DNA from: Myxococcales bacterium
GTDB lineage: Bacteria > Myxococcota_A > Polyangia > Polyangiales > Polyangiaceae
Length of the DNA: 56,838 nucleotides
Assembly: GCA_020430845.1 (NCBI GenBank)
Contig: JAGQJA010000066.1
Location: 1 to 56,838, forward strand
Direction of reading: 5' to 3'
The notes beneath the pieces are model-generated. The model did no database searches and was not told the DNA's origin. It worked only from the letters and a program-made list of their open reading frames with translations. The position numbers and the translations under genes are program-made. This document shows positions 8,163 through 14,937 of the stretch, one piece after another (position 1 is the first letter of the stretch; every line of letters starts with the position of its first letter).

Positions 8163-9215
8163 GTGAGCCCCTCGCGACGCAAGAGCCCCAACGCCCTACG
8201 ACGTGCCGCCGCGTGCGGCCTCGCCATCGCCATGCTCGCCGCGAGCGCGCCGGCGCGCGCCGGAGACTCCGCCGCTGCCGAGGCGCTGTTCCTCGAGGCG
8301 AAGAAGCTCATCGCGAAGAAGCAGTACGCCGAGGCGTGCACCAAGTTCGCCGAGTCCAACCGCCTCGACCGCGGCGCCGGGACGCTCATCCACCTCGCCA
8401 ACTGCTACGAGAAGAACAAGCAGGCCGCGAGCGCGTGGGCCACGTTCAAAGAGGCGGCGTCTGCCGCGCAGGCGCTCGGACGCGCGGACTGGCAGAAGCT
8501 CGCGCGCAACCGCGCCGCCGCGCTCGAGCCCAAGCTCGCGCAGCTCACGATCCGCGTCGCCGAAGCGCCGCCGGGCATCGAGGTCACGCGCGACGGCGCG
8601 CCGATGTCGCAAGCGACGTGGGGCCTGTCGATCCCCGTCGACGTCGGGCCGCACACGGTCGAGGCCAAGGCCGCCGGGTTCAAGCCCTTCAAGACCGAGG
8701 TGACGGTCAAGGCCGACGGCGAGAAGATCGAGGTGATCGTCCCAAAGCTCGAGGCCGAGCCCGAGGCCGCGCCCGCGCCGGCGGCGGCGCAGAAGATGGA
8801 AACCCCACCGAGCGACGCCTGGGAGAAGGCGCGCTCGGGTGGCACGCAGAAGACGCTCGGCTACATCGTCGGCGGCGTCGGCATCGTGGGCCTCGGCGTG
8901 GGCGGCGGCATGGGTCTGCTCGCGCTCAGCAAGAACAACGCGAGCAAGAGCGAGTGCCCCGAGGACGGCGCGTGCGCGAGCCCGGCCGCCGTCGAGGCCA
9001 ACGACCAGGCGCGCACGTTCGGCACGGTGTCCACGATCTCGTTCATCGCGGGCGGCGTGCTGCTCGCGACGGGCGCCGTGCTCGTCTTCACGGCGGGCGG
9101 CGGGTCCAAGCGCGGGAGCGCACAGGGCTCGAAGACGGCGAGCGCCGGCGGCGTGCGCATCGTTCCGTCGCTCGGCCCGCGCGGCGGCGGGCTCTTCCTC
9201 GGTGGCACGTTCTGA
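8163..9215 (+). CDS. Exported TPR-PEGA domain membrane protein
   Basis: 350 residues. Signal peptide with an Arg/Lys n-region, a hydrophobic core and ARA cleavage near residue 33. Residues about 35-105 are TPR-like (AAEALFLEAKKLIAKKQYAEA; LIHLANCYEKNKQAASAW). Residues about 120-190 form a PEGA domain (PPGIEVTRDGAP, GPHTVEAKAAGFKPF). Two hydrophobic glycine-rich helices follow at about 235-260 and 290-315. PEGA proteins in this phylum often accompany Ser/Thr kinases; this one is 100 bases after the kinase. GTG 8163 is preferred over ATG 8154, which overlaps the probable -10. Function is unknown; an envelope scaffold is plausible. Confidence 0.85.
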   Translation: MSPSRRKSPNALRRAAACGLAIAMLAASAPARAGDSAAAEALFLEAKKLIAKKQYAEACTKFAESNRLDRGAGTLIHLANCYEKNKQAASAWATFKEAASAAQALGRADWQKLARNRAAALEPKLAQLTIRVAEAPPGIEVTRDGAPMSQATWGLSIPVDVGPHTVEAKAAGFKPFKTEVTVKADGEKIEVIVPKLEAEPEAAPAPAAAQKMETPPSDAWEKARSGGTQKTLGYIVGGVGIVGLGVGGGMGLLALSKNNASKSECPEDGACASPAAVEANDQARTFGTVSTISFIAGGVLLATGAVLVFTAGGGSKRGSAQGSKTASAGGVRIVPSLGPRGGGLFLGGTF

Positions 9216-10433
9216 ATGAAGCCCCGCGCGCCGTTCCGAGCCCCCCTCACCCGCGTCACACTGGCCTCGCTGGCCGCTTCGCTCCTCGCGTGCACCGCCG
9301 TGCTCGACGTGAAGGACCTCGAGCTCACCGACGGCAAGAGCGTCGGTGGTGTCACGCAGGCGCCGGCCCCCGGCTCGCCGCAAGGCGCGACCTCCACCGA
9401 CGGAGGCGCGCTGCCCGACGCCCCGGCCGCCCCCGTCACGTGCGACGGCGTCGACACGCGCACCGACGCGCGCCACTGCGGGCGGTGCGGTCACGACTGC
9501 CTCGGCGGCGCCTGCGAGAGCGGCGTGTGCCGCGCCAAGGAGATCGCCACGTCGCTCGACTCGCCCTTCTCGCTCACCGTGACGGCCGACCACGTCTTCG
9601 TGGCGACCAACCGCGGCGGGACGATCCTGCGCGTGAAGAAGGACGGCTCCGCGACCGAGACGTTCGCGACGGGCCAGCGCTCGCCTTGGGGCATCACGAC
9701 CGGCGGCGGGTTCGTCTACTGGGCGAACAACTACTTCGCGAACGACGGCGGCGGGATCTGGCGATGCCCCCTGACGGCATCACCGTGCGTCGCGCCCCAG
9801 CGCATCGTGAGCACCGCCCACCCGCGGCGCCCGACCTTCGCGGGGGGCTTCGTCTACTACGCAGAAGAGGACGCGAACCTCGTGCGGCGCGCGACGCCCG
9901 ACGGTGCGACGGTCACGACGGTGGCCAACGCCTCGAAACCATTCGGGATCGCGGTCGACGCGAAGCATGTATATTACACGAGCGCGGCGAACAGCTTCCA
10001 GCGCGCGCCCGTCGCGGGCGGGACCGTCGAGGATCTGGGCCCGGCCAACGGCAGCTCGTGGGGCCTCGCGGCCGTCGACGACGCGCGCGCGTACTACGTG
10101 TTCGGGTTCAGCGACGGGACCGGGCGCGTGCTCGCGGTCGACAAGGCCAAGCCCGCGACCGTCACCGAGTACGGCAAGCCCGAGTCGCACCGCGAACCGC
10201 TCGGCGTCGCGGTGAGCGGCGGCTGGGTCTACTGGACCGAGCACGGCACGGGCAGCGACGGCGCCCTCCGCGCGTGCCCTGTGGCGGGCTGCCCCACCTC
10301 GGGGCCGCTCGAGCTCGCGACGCAGCTGTCGTTCCCCGGTGACATCGCGGTCGACGACACGGCCGTCTACGTCGTGTCGGCGGGGACGTTCGGGCGCGCG
10401 GTCGGCACGCTGCACCGCGTCGCGCGCCCCTGA
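9216..10433 (+). CDS. Lipoprotein with Cys-rich module and beta-propeller-like repeats (copy 1)
   Basis: 405 residues. Signal peptide and lipobox LLAC (Cys26), a short Gly/Pro/Ala linker, then a small Cys module TDARHCGRCGHDC with LGGACESGVC (about 85-110). The rest is made of about 40-residue repeats with DxxxVYWxxxxG- and RVKKDGS-like strands, as in six-bladed propellers related to NHL/LDL-receptor-YWTD folds. The mature N-terminus CTAVLDVKDLEL matches the motif of its neighbour at 10508. ATG follows the previous stop with no gap (TGAATG). Probably a surface or periplasmic sensor or binding protein; no catalytic motif. Confidence 0.85.
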   Translation: MKPRAPFRAPLTRVTLASLAASLLACTAVLDVKDLELTDGKSVGGVTQAPAPGSPQGATSTDGGALPDAPAAPVTCDGVDTRTDARHCGRCGHDCLGGACESGVCRAKEIATSLDSPFSLTVTADHVFVATNRGGTILRVKKDGSATETFATGQRSPWGITTGGGFVYWANNYFANDGGGIWRCPLTASPCVAPQRIVSTAHPRRPTFAGGFVYYAEEDANLVRRATPDGATVTTVANASKPFGIAVDAKHVYYTSAANSFQRAPVAGGTVEDLGPANGSSWGLAAVDDARAYYVFGFSDGTGRVLAVDKAKPATVTEYGKPESHREPLGVAVSGGWVYWTEHGTGSDGALRACPVAGCPTSGPLELATQLSFPGDIAVDDTAVYVVSAGTFGRAVGTLHRVARP

Positions 10434-10507
10434 CGACCCGACGCGACCCCGCCGCCGAAGGTCCCGGGGCGCTCCGACTTGCCCTGTCGCGCGCCGTTCG
10501 TTACTCC

Positions 10508-11674
10508 ATGAGCGTGCAGCGCGCGCTCGCCTTCGTCGCATCCGTCACCGCGCTGGCCGGGTGCACGGCCGTCCTGGGCGTCCGCGACATCTACCTCGAC
10601 CCGTCGGCCGGAGAGGGCGGCGTCGACGGCGGCGTGACGCCCGACGGCAGCGCCCCGCCCGACGGCAGCGCGCCCGACACCGGCCCTGCCCCGACCTGCG
10701 CCGGCGCCGACCTCCAGACCGACGCCAAGCACTGCGGGCGCTGCAACCACGACTGCCTCGGCGGAAAGTGCGAGGCCGGCTCCTGCAAGGCCGTCTTGCT
10801 CGTCCCTGGCCTCGATCAACCTGTCGCGCTCGCCGTCGACGCCCAGAGCATCTACGTCACGCAGTACGGCTCGGGCACCATCATCCAGACGGCCAAGGAC
10901 GGCTCGAGCCCCAAGCCGATCATCACGGGCCAGCCCAACGTACAGGGCGTCGTGATCGACGGGCAGACGCTCTACTGGTCCAACCGGGACTTTCCCGCCG
11001 ACGGCAACACGCGCAAGGGCGGCGTCTACAAGTGCACGCTGCCCACGTGCACGGCGCAGCTCGTGAGCGCCGCGAACTTCGCCGTCAACGTCACCAAGTT
11101 CGGCGATCAGCTGTTCTTCGGCGGCAACAACGAGTCCAAGCTCTATCAGGTCAAGATCGACGGCACGGGCCGCATCGAGCTCGACGCGACCATCAACAAG
11201 CCGTTCGGCGTCGCGACCGACGGCGCGCACGTGTACTTCACGAGCCAGGCGTCGACGTTCTACCGGGTGCCCGTGGGCGGCGGCGCGCTCCAGGCGATGG
11301 GGAGCGCCGCGGGTCCCACCGTGGGCCTCACCGTCGTCGACGCCACGCGCGTGTACTGGACCACGGGAGACAAGGTGCTCGGGCTCGACAAGGCCACGCC
11401 GCAAGGCGTGCCGACGCAGTACCTCTCGGGCGGCCAAGACGCCGCGGGCCTGGCGGTCGACGACGCCAACGTCTACTGGACGAACTACCTCGACGCCGAC
11501 GGAGACCTGCGCTTCTGCCCCAAGGTCGGCGCCTGCACGGGCGGCGGAACGGCGCTCGCGGGCGGGATGATCCGCCCTTTCACCATCACGACCGACGCGA
11601 CCGCCGTGTACTGGGTCGAAGAGGGCCTGCCCGGCGCAGGCAACGGTCGCCTCTGGAAGATAGCGAAACCATGA
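10508..11674 (+). CDS. Lipoprotein with Cys-rich module and beta-propeller-like repeats (copy 2)
   Basis: 388 residues, paralogue of the preceding gene: lipobox LAGC (Cys19), CTAVLGVRDIYL at the mature end, linker with PDGSAPPDGSAPD, Cys module TDAKHCGRCNHDC with LGGKCEAGSC (about 75-100), then propeller-like repeats (YVTQYGSGTIIQTAKDG, LYWSNRDFPADG, VYFTSQAS, VYWTTGD, VYWTNYLDADGD). Two adjacent copies imply a local tandem duplication. The stop overlaps the ATG of mtnP (ATGA), so a cytosolic nucleoside enzyme appears translationally coupled to a lipoprotein; this may be chance crowding. Confidence 0.85.
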   Translation: MSVQRALAFVASVTALAGCTAVLGVRDIYLDPSAGEGGVDGGVTPDGSAPPDGSAPDTGPAPTCAGADLQTDAKHCGRCNHDCLGGKCEAGSCKAVLLVPGLDQPVALAVDAQSIYVTQYGSGTIIQTAKDGSSPKPIITGQPNVQGVVIDGQTLYWSNRDFPADGNTRKGGVYKCTLPTCTAQLVSAANFAVNVTKFGDQLFFGGNNESKLYQVKIDGTGRIELDATINKPFGVATDGAHVYFTSQASTFYRVPVGGGALQAMGSAAGPTVGLTVVDATRVYWTTGDKVLGLDKATPQGVPTQYLSGGQDAAGLAVDDANVYWTNYLDADGDLRFCPKVGACTGGGTALAGGMIRPFTITTDATAVYWVEEGLPGAGNGRLWKIAKP

Positions 11675-12522
11675 CGAAGAACGTTCTCGCGGTGCTGGGA
11701 GGCAGCGGCCTCTACGCGATGGAAGGGCTCGAGGCCACCGAGGAGATCACCGTCGACACGCCGTTCGGCGCGCCCAGCGACAAGATCGTGCGCGGCCGCC
11801 TCGGCGACACGACGCTCCTCTTCTTGCCGCGCCACGGGCGCGGTCACCGCGTGCCGCCGCACCAGATCAACTACCGGGCGAACGTGTGCGCGCTCAAGAT
11901 GGCCGGCGCCACGCACCTCGTGAGCGTCAGCGCGGTCGGATCGATGAAGGAAGAGATCGTCCCCGGCCACCTCGTCGTCGTCGACCAGTTCGTCGACCTC
12001 ACCAAGAAGCGCGTCACGACGTTCTTCGACGACGGCGTCGCGGGGCACGTGGCCTTCGCCGAGCCCGTCTGCAAGCTTCTCGCGACCGAGCTCGCCGCGG
12101 CGGCCGAGACCTCGGGCGCCAAGGTGCACCGCGGCGGCACGTACGTGTGCATCGAGGGCCCGCAGTTCTCTTCGCGCGCCGAGAGCCTCATCTATCGGTC
12201 GTGGGGCGTGTCGGTCATCGGCATGACCTCGATGCCCGAGGCCAAGCTCGCGCGCGAGGCCGAGCTGCCCTTCTCGACGCTCGCCCTCGCGACCGACTAC
12301 GACTGCTGGCACGACGATCACGATCACGTCACGGTCGAGGCCGTGGTCGCCACGATGAAGGCCAACGTCGCGTCGGCGCAGAAGGCGATCGCGGCGCTCG
12401 CGGCGCGCTTGCCCGACCCGACCAAGAGCGTCGCGCACGGGGCCGCGCGGGGGGCCGTGATGACCGCGCCCGACGCGATGCCGGCCGACGCGAAGGCGCG
12501 CCTCGGTTGGCTGCTCGGGTGA
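11671..12522 (+). CDS. mtnP: S-methyl-5'-thioadenosine phosphorylase
   Basis: 283 residues, PNP/MTAP family. The enzyme splits methylthioadenosine, a by-product of polyamine synthesis, with phosphate into adenine and methylthioribose-1-phosphate. Visible motifs: LGGSGLY (9-15), PRHGRGHRVPPHQINYRAN (about 51-70), SAVGSM, CIEGPQFSSRAES, MTSMPEAKLAREAELPF and ATDYDCWH, which carries the base-binding Asp. The nearby spermidine-synthase-like genes (30-35 kb) could be a source of its substrate. ATG overlaps the preceding stop. Purine nucleoside or inosine phosphorylase specificity cannot be excluded. Confidence 0.92.
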   Translation: MTKNVLAVLGGSGLYAMEGLEATEEITVDTPFGAPSDKIVRGRLGDTTLLFLPRHGRGHRVPPHQINYRANVCALKMAGATHLVSVSAVGSMKEEIVPGHLVVVDQFVDLTKKRVTTFFDDGVAGHVAFAEPVCKLLATELAAAAETSGAKVHRGGTYVCIEGPQFSSRAESLIYRSWGVSVIGMTSMPEAKLAREAELPFSTLALATDYDCWHDDHDHVTVEAVVATMKANVASAQKAIAALAARLPDPTKSVAHGAARGAVMTAPDAMPADAKARLGWLLG

Positions 12523-12543
12523 CGATTTCGCGTCCGTATGGGC

Positions 12544-12572
12544 TCGACCCCCTAGCGCAGTTCGCCTAGGCT
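12544..12572 (+). promoter_or_regulatory. Promoter of the PfkB kinase gene (leaderless)
   Basis: TCGACC (12544-12549), 17-base spacer, TAGGCT (12567-12572), then 6 bases and ATG 12579. One of the cleanest examples of the window's leaderless promoter pattern. Confidence 0.6.
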
Positions 12573-12578
12573 CCGCGC

Positions 12579-13511
12579 ATGGAAAAGAGCTCGATCCTCG
12601 TGGTCGGATCGCTGGCGTTCGACGATCTGGAGATGCCCTTCGGCACCTTCGAAAACGTTCTCGGCGGCGCGGCCACCTACTCGGCCGTGGCGGCGTCCCT
12701 CCTCGGCGCGCCCACGCGCCTCGTCGGCGTCATCGGCGAGGACTTCGAAGAGGCGACGCTGACCGACCTGCAGAAGCGCGGCGTCGACACCGCCGGCGTC
12801 GAGCGCGCCAAGGGCAAGACCTTCCGCTGGCGCGGGCGTTACTCGCAGGACCTCGCGAGCCGCACGACGCTCGACACGCAGCTCAACGTCTTCGCCGACT
12901 TCCGCCCCAAGATCCCCGCGTCGTTCAAGAGCTCGCCGTACGTGCTGCTCGGCAACATCCACCCGGCGCTCCAGCTCGAGGTGCTCGCGCAGATCGACAA
13001 GCCGTGGCTCGTCGTCGCCGACACCATGAACTTCTGGATCAGCGGCGAGCCCAAGCTCGTCGCCGACGTGCTCGCCAAGATCGACCTCCTCGTCATCAAC
13101 GACGAAGAGGCGCGCGAGCTGAGCGGCGTCCACAACCTCGTCAAGGCGGCGGCCGAGATCCGCAAGCGCGGCCCGTCGAAGCTCATCATCAAGCGCGGCG
13201 AGCACGGCGCCCTCTACTTCGACGACGAGGGCGTCTTCTTCGCGCCCGCCTATCCGCTCGAGGAGGTCGTCGACCCGACGGGCGCGGGCGACTCGTTCGC
13301 CGGCGGGCTCATCGGCTACCTGTCGCGCGCGGGCACGGTGAGCCACGCGACCATGCGCCAGGCGATGTACTTCGGCTCGGCGATGGGCTCGTTCTGCGTC
13401 GAGGGCATCGGCCCGCGCCGCCTGCTCGAGACCACGCGCGACGACGTCTCCGCCCGCATCAAGGACTTCGCCGATCTCGTCGAGACCGGTCCGCTCACGT
13501 TGCCCGAGTAG
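12579..13511 (+). CDS. PfkB/ribokinase-family sugar or nucleoside kinase
   Basis: 310 residues. Family signatures are the N-terminal GGAATYSAVAASLLG (about 28-42) and the C-terminal DPTGAGDSFAGGLIGYL (about 231-247), with anion hole and catalytic Asp in GAGDSF. The second signature and LINDEEARELSG are typical of adenosine/ribokinase-like members. Substrate is not predictable from motifs alone. Location right after mtnP suggests adenosine, or a ribose derivative arising from methylthioadenosine. ATG is preceded by a leaderless-type promoter, so it can be expressed separately from mtnP. Confidence 0.9.
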   Translation: MEKSSILVVGSLAFDDLEMPFGTFENVLGGAATYSAVAASLLGAPTRLVGVIGEDFEEATLTDLQKRGVDTAGVERAKGKTFRWRGRYSQDLASRTTLDTQLNVFADFRPKIPASFKSSPYVLLGNIHPALQLEVLAQIDKPWLVVADTMNFWISGEPKLVADVLAKIDLLVINDEEARELSGVHNLVKAAAEIRKRGPSKLIIKRGEHGALYFDDEGVFFAPAYPLEEVVDPTGAGDSFAGGLIGYLSRAGTVSHATMRQAMYFGSAMGSFCVEGIGPRRLLETTRDDVSARIKDFADLVETGPLTLPE

Positions 13512-13517
13512 CCCCGC

Positions 13518-14648
13518 ATGCGCCCCCGCAACAAGGTCCTCGTCGCGCTCGCCGCGCCTGCCTGCGTCACCGCCGCGCTCTTCGCATGCGCCGACGATCC
13601 GCACAGGCGCACGACCGCCGACCAGGTCAACGTGGGGGGCGGCGCGTGCGAGGCCAAGGCGGGGGCGCTGCCCGCGCCCGACTGCGACAACTCCGACAAG
13701 AGCTGCGCGCCGACGCCGGGGTGCACCATCGACGAGGCCGCGTGCGGCTCCAAGTCGACGTGCCTCCCGCTCGCCGACAACAAGGGCAAGGACGTCCTCG
13801 ACTTTCGCATCCGACGGCTCAACGTCGCGGCGCCCGAGGCGCTCGCGGCCTCGTTCATCCAGACCACGGTCGTCACCGCGAACATCGACTTCAACGAGCC
13901 GCGGTGCGGCGAGCTGGGCAAGGGCCTCTTCACGTGGCTCATGCGCGTCGACCGCAAGAACGGTCAGCTCATCACGGGTGGCGCGCCTCCGCTGCCGGGC
14001 GCGATCTCGAGCGGGTTCTGCTTCGCGCGGTTCGACTCGAACGGCATCCCCATCGACCCGATCACGCTCAAGATCGAGGAGTCGGGCGGCAAGCTCAGGA
14101 CGACCGAGAAGAAGAAGGTCAACATCCCGATCTTCTTGAGCGAGGCGCTCTCGAGCGCGATCGTCTTGCCCATCACCGACGTCACCGTCGAGGGCGTGTC
14201 GATCTCCGACGACGGCAACTGCATCGGCAGCCTCAACCCGGCGGCGCTCGCGTCGAACTGCTCCGACGATCCGAGCGCGTGCTCCAAGTGGAACACCTCG
14301 GGCGCGCTCGGCGGGTTCATCACGCTCGAGGAGGCCGACGAGGTCTTCGTCAAGGACCTCAACCGCTCGCTCTGCGTGGTCCTCAGCCGTGACCAGGCCG
14401 ACCCCGAGGGCAAGTGCCCGCGCGAAGGTGGCAAGATCAAGTTCAAGGGCGACTACTGCTCGACGGACCGCCAGGCAGGCAGCTGCCAGGACGCGGTGTG
14501 GATGGCGGCCACCTTCGCGGCGAGCGCCGTCAAGGTGATCGACGGCGCCGACACCGAGGGCTGCCGGCCACGCGCGACGACCGACGCGGGCGCCGACGCG
14601 GGCGCCGACGCCGGAGACACCGACGCGGGCGACGCCGCGACCGACTGA
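13518..14648 (+). CDS. Cys-rich hypothetical lipoprotein
   Basis: 376 residues. N-terminal signal with LFAC (Cys24) as a possible lipobox, a Cys-rich segment at about 40-95 (CDNSDKSCAPTPGC, CGSKSTC), a beta-rich central region, and scattered cysteines after (CIGS, CSDDPSAC, CSTDRQAGSC). The C-terminus is an Asp-Ala-Gly repeat tail (DAGADAGADAGDTDAGDA). Begins 6 bases after the PfkB kinase stop, so probably in the same transcript. No recognised domain; secreted or surface-exposed by inference. Confidence 0.75.
   Translation: MRPRNKVLVALAAPACVTAALFACADDPHRRTTADQVNVGGGACEAKAGALPAPDCDNSDKSCAPTPGCTIDEAACGSKSTCLPLADNKGKDVLDFRIRRLNVAAPEALAASFIQTTVVTANIDFNEPRCGELGKGLFTWLMRVDRKNGQLITGGAPPLPGAISSGFCFARFDSNGIPIDPITLKIEESGGKLRTTEKKKVNIPIFLSEALSSAIVLPITDVTVEGVSISDDGNCIGSLNPAALASNCSDDPSACSKWNTSGALGGFITLEEADEVFVKDLNRSLCVVLSRDQADPEGKCPREGGKIKFKGDYCSTDRQAGSCQDAVWMAATFAASAVKVIDGADTEGCRPRATTDAGADAGADAGDTDAGDAATD
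14583..14633 (+). repeat. Short tandem repeat encoding Asp-Ala-Gly
   Basis: The 12-mer GACGCGGGCGCC occurs twice in perfect tandem (14583-14606), followed by two diverged units. It encodes the DAG tail of the preceding lipoprotein and could vary in copy number between strains. Confidence 0.6.
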
Positions 14649-14677
14649 GCCCCCGGGGCTCCGGTACGGCCATTTTT
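14647..14677 (+). terminator. Possible terminator after the Cys-rich lipoprotein gene
   Basis: A GC inverted repeat (GAGCCCC / GGGGCTC) overlaps the stop codon; a second weak stem CCG-GTA-CGG precedes CATTTTTC. The T run sits about ten bases after the first stem, so this is only a weak candidate. Confidence 0.3.
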
Positions 14678-14805
14678 CAGCCGCACCACCCAAATGAGAC
14701 TGGCGCCGCGACGGCGGGACCCGTAGATCCTGCACACGCGAGCACCCACGTGGGCTCCTGAGGCGTGATAACGCGGTGCATCAGGGCGCACGTTCGCGTG
14801 TGAGC

Positions 14806-14811
14806 TAGACT
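14806..14811 (+). promoter_or_regulatory. -10-like TAGACT of the giant surface-protein gene
   Basis: TAGACT within CTAGACTA, identical to the element before the kinase gene at 6634-6641. It lies about 127 bases before the chosen start, leaving room for a structured leader. No clear -35 was seen. Confidence 0.35.
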
Positions 14812-14829
14812 AATCAGTGTTTTCAAAGA

Positions 14830-14881
14830 GATAGCGCCGCCAGGGAGGCCGCGCTATCGACGCCATCGGCCGGTGATGGCG
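14830..14881 (+). promoter_or_regulatory. Two adjacent hairpins in the 5' leader
   Basis: Hairpin 1 pairs GATAGCGC (14830-14837) with GCGCTATC (14851-14858), extended inward by GCC/GGC. Hairpin 2 pairs CGCCATC (14861-14867) with GATGGCG (14875-14881). Both lie between the probable -10 and the start of the 1,398-residue gene. They may be a cis-acting RNA structure; no known riboswitch class is recognised. The remainder of 14649-14919 holds no gene. Confidence 0.4.
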
Positions 14882-14937
14882 GCTTCGGCGCGCAAGCGAC
14901 GGCTGGGTCCCGTCGCGAGATGTCATGGGAGGACTCG

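Noticed and set aside
14583-14633. Short repeats as a CRISPR or phase-variable tract
   Set aside because: Only two perfect 12-base units in coding frame; no spacers and no cas genes.
12552-14735. About 700-codon minus-strand frame over the PfkB kinase and Cys-rich lipoprotein
   Set aside because: Shadow of two well-supported plus-strand genes; no homology-like motifs.
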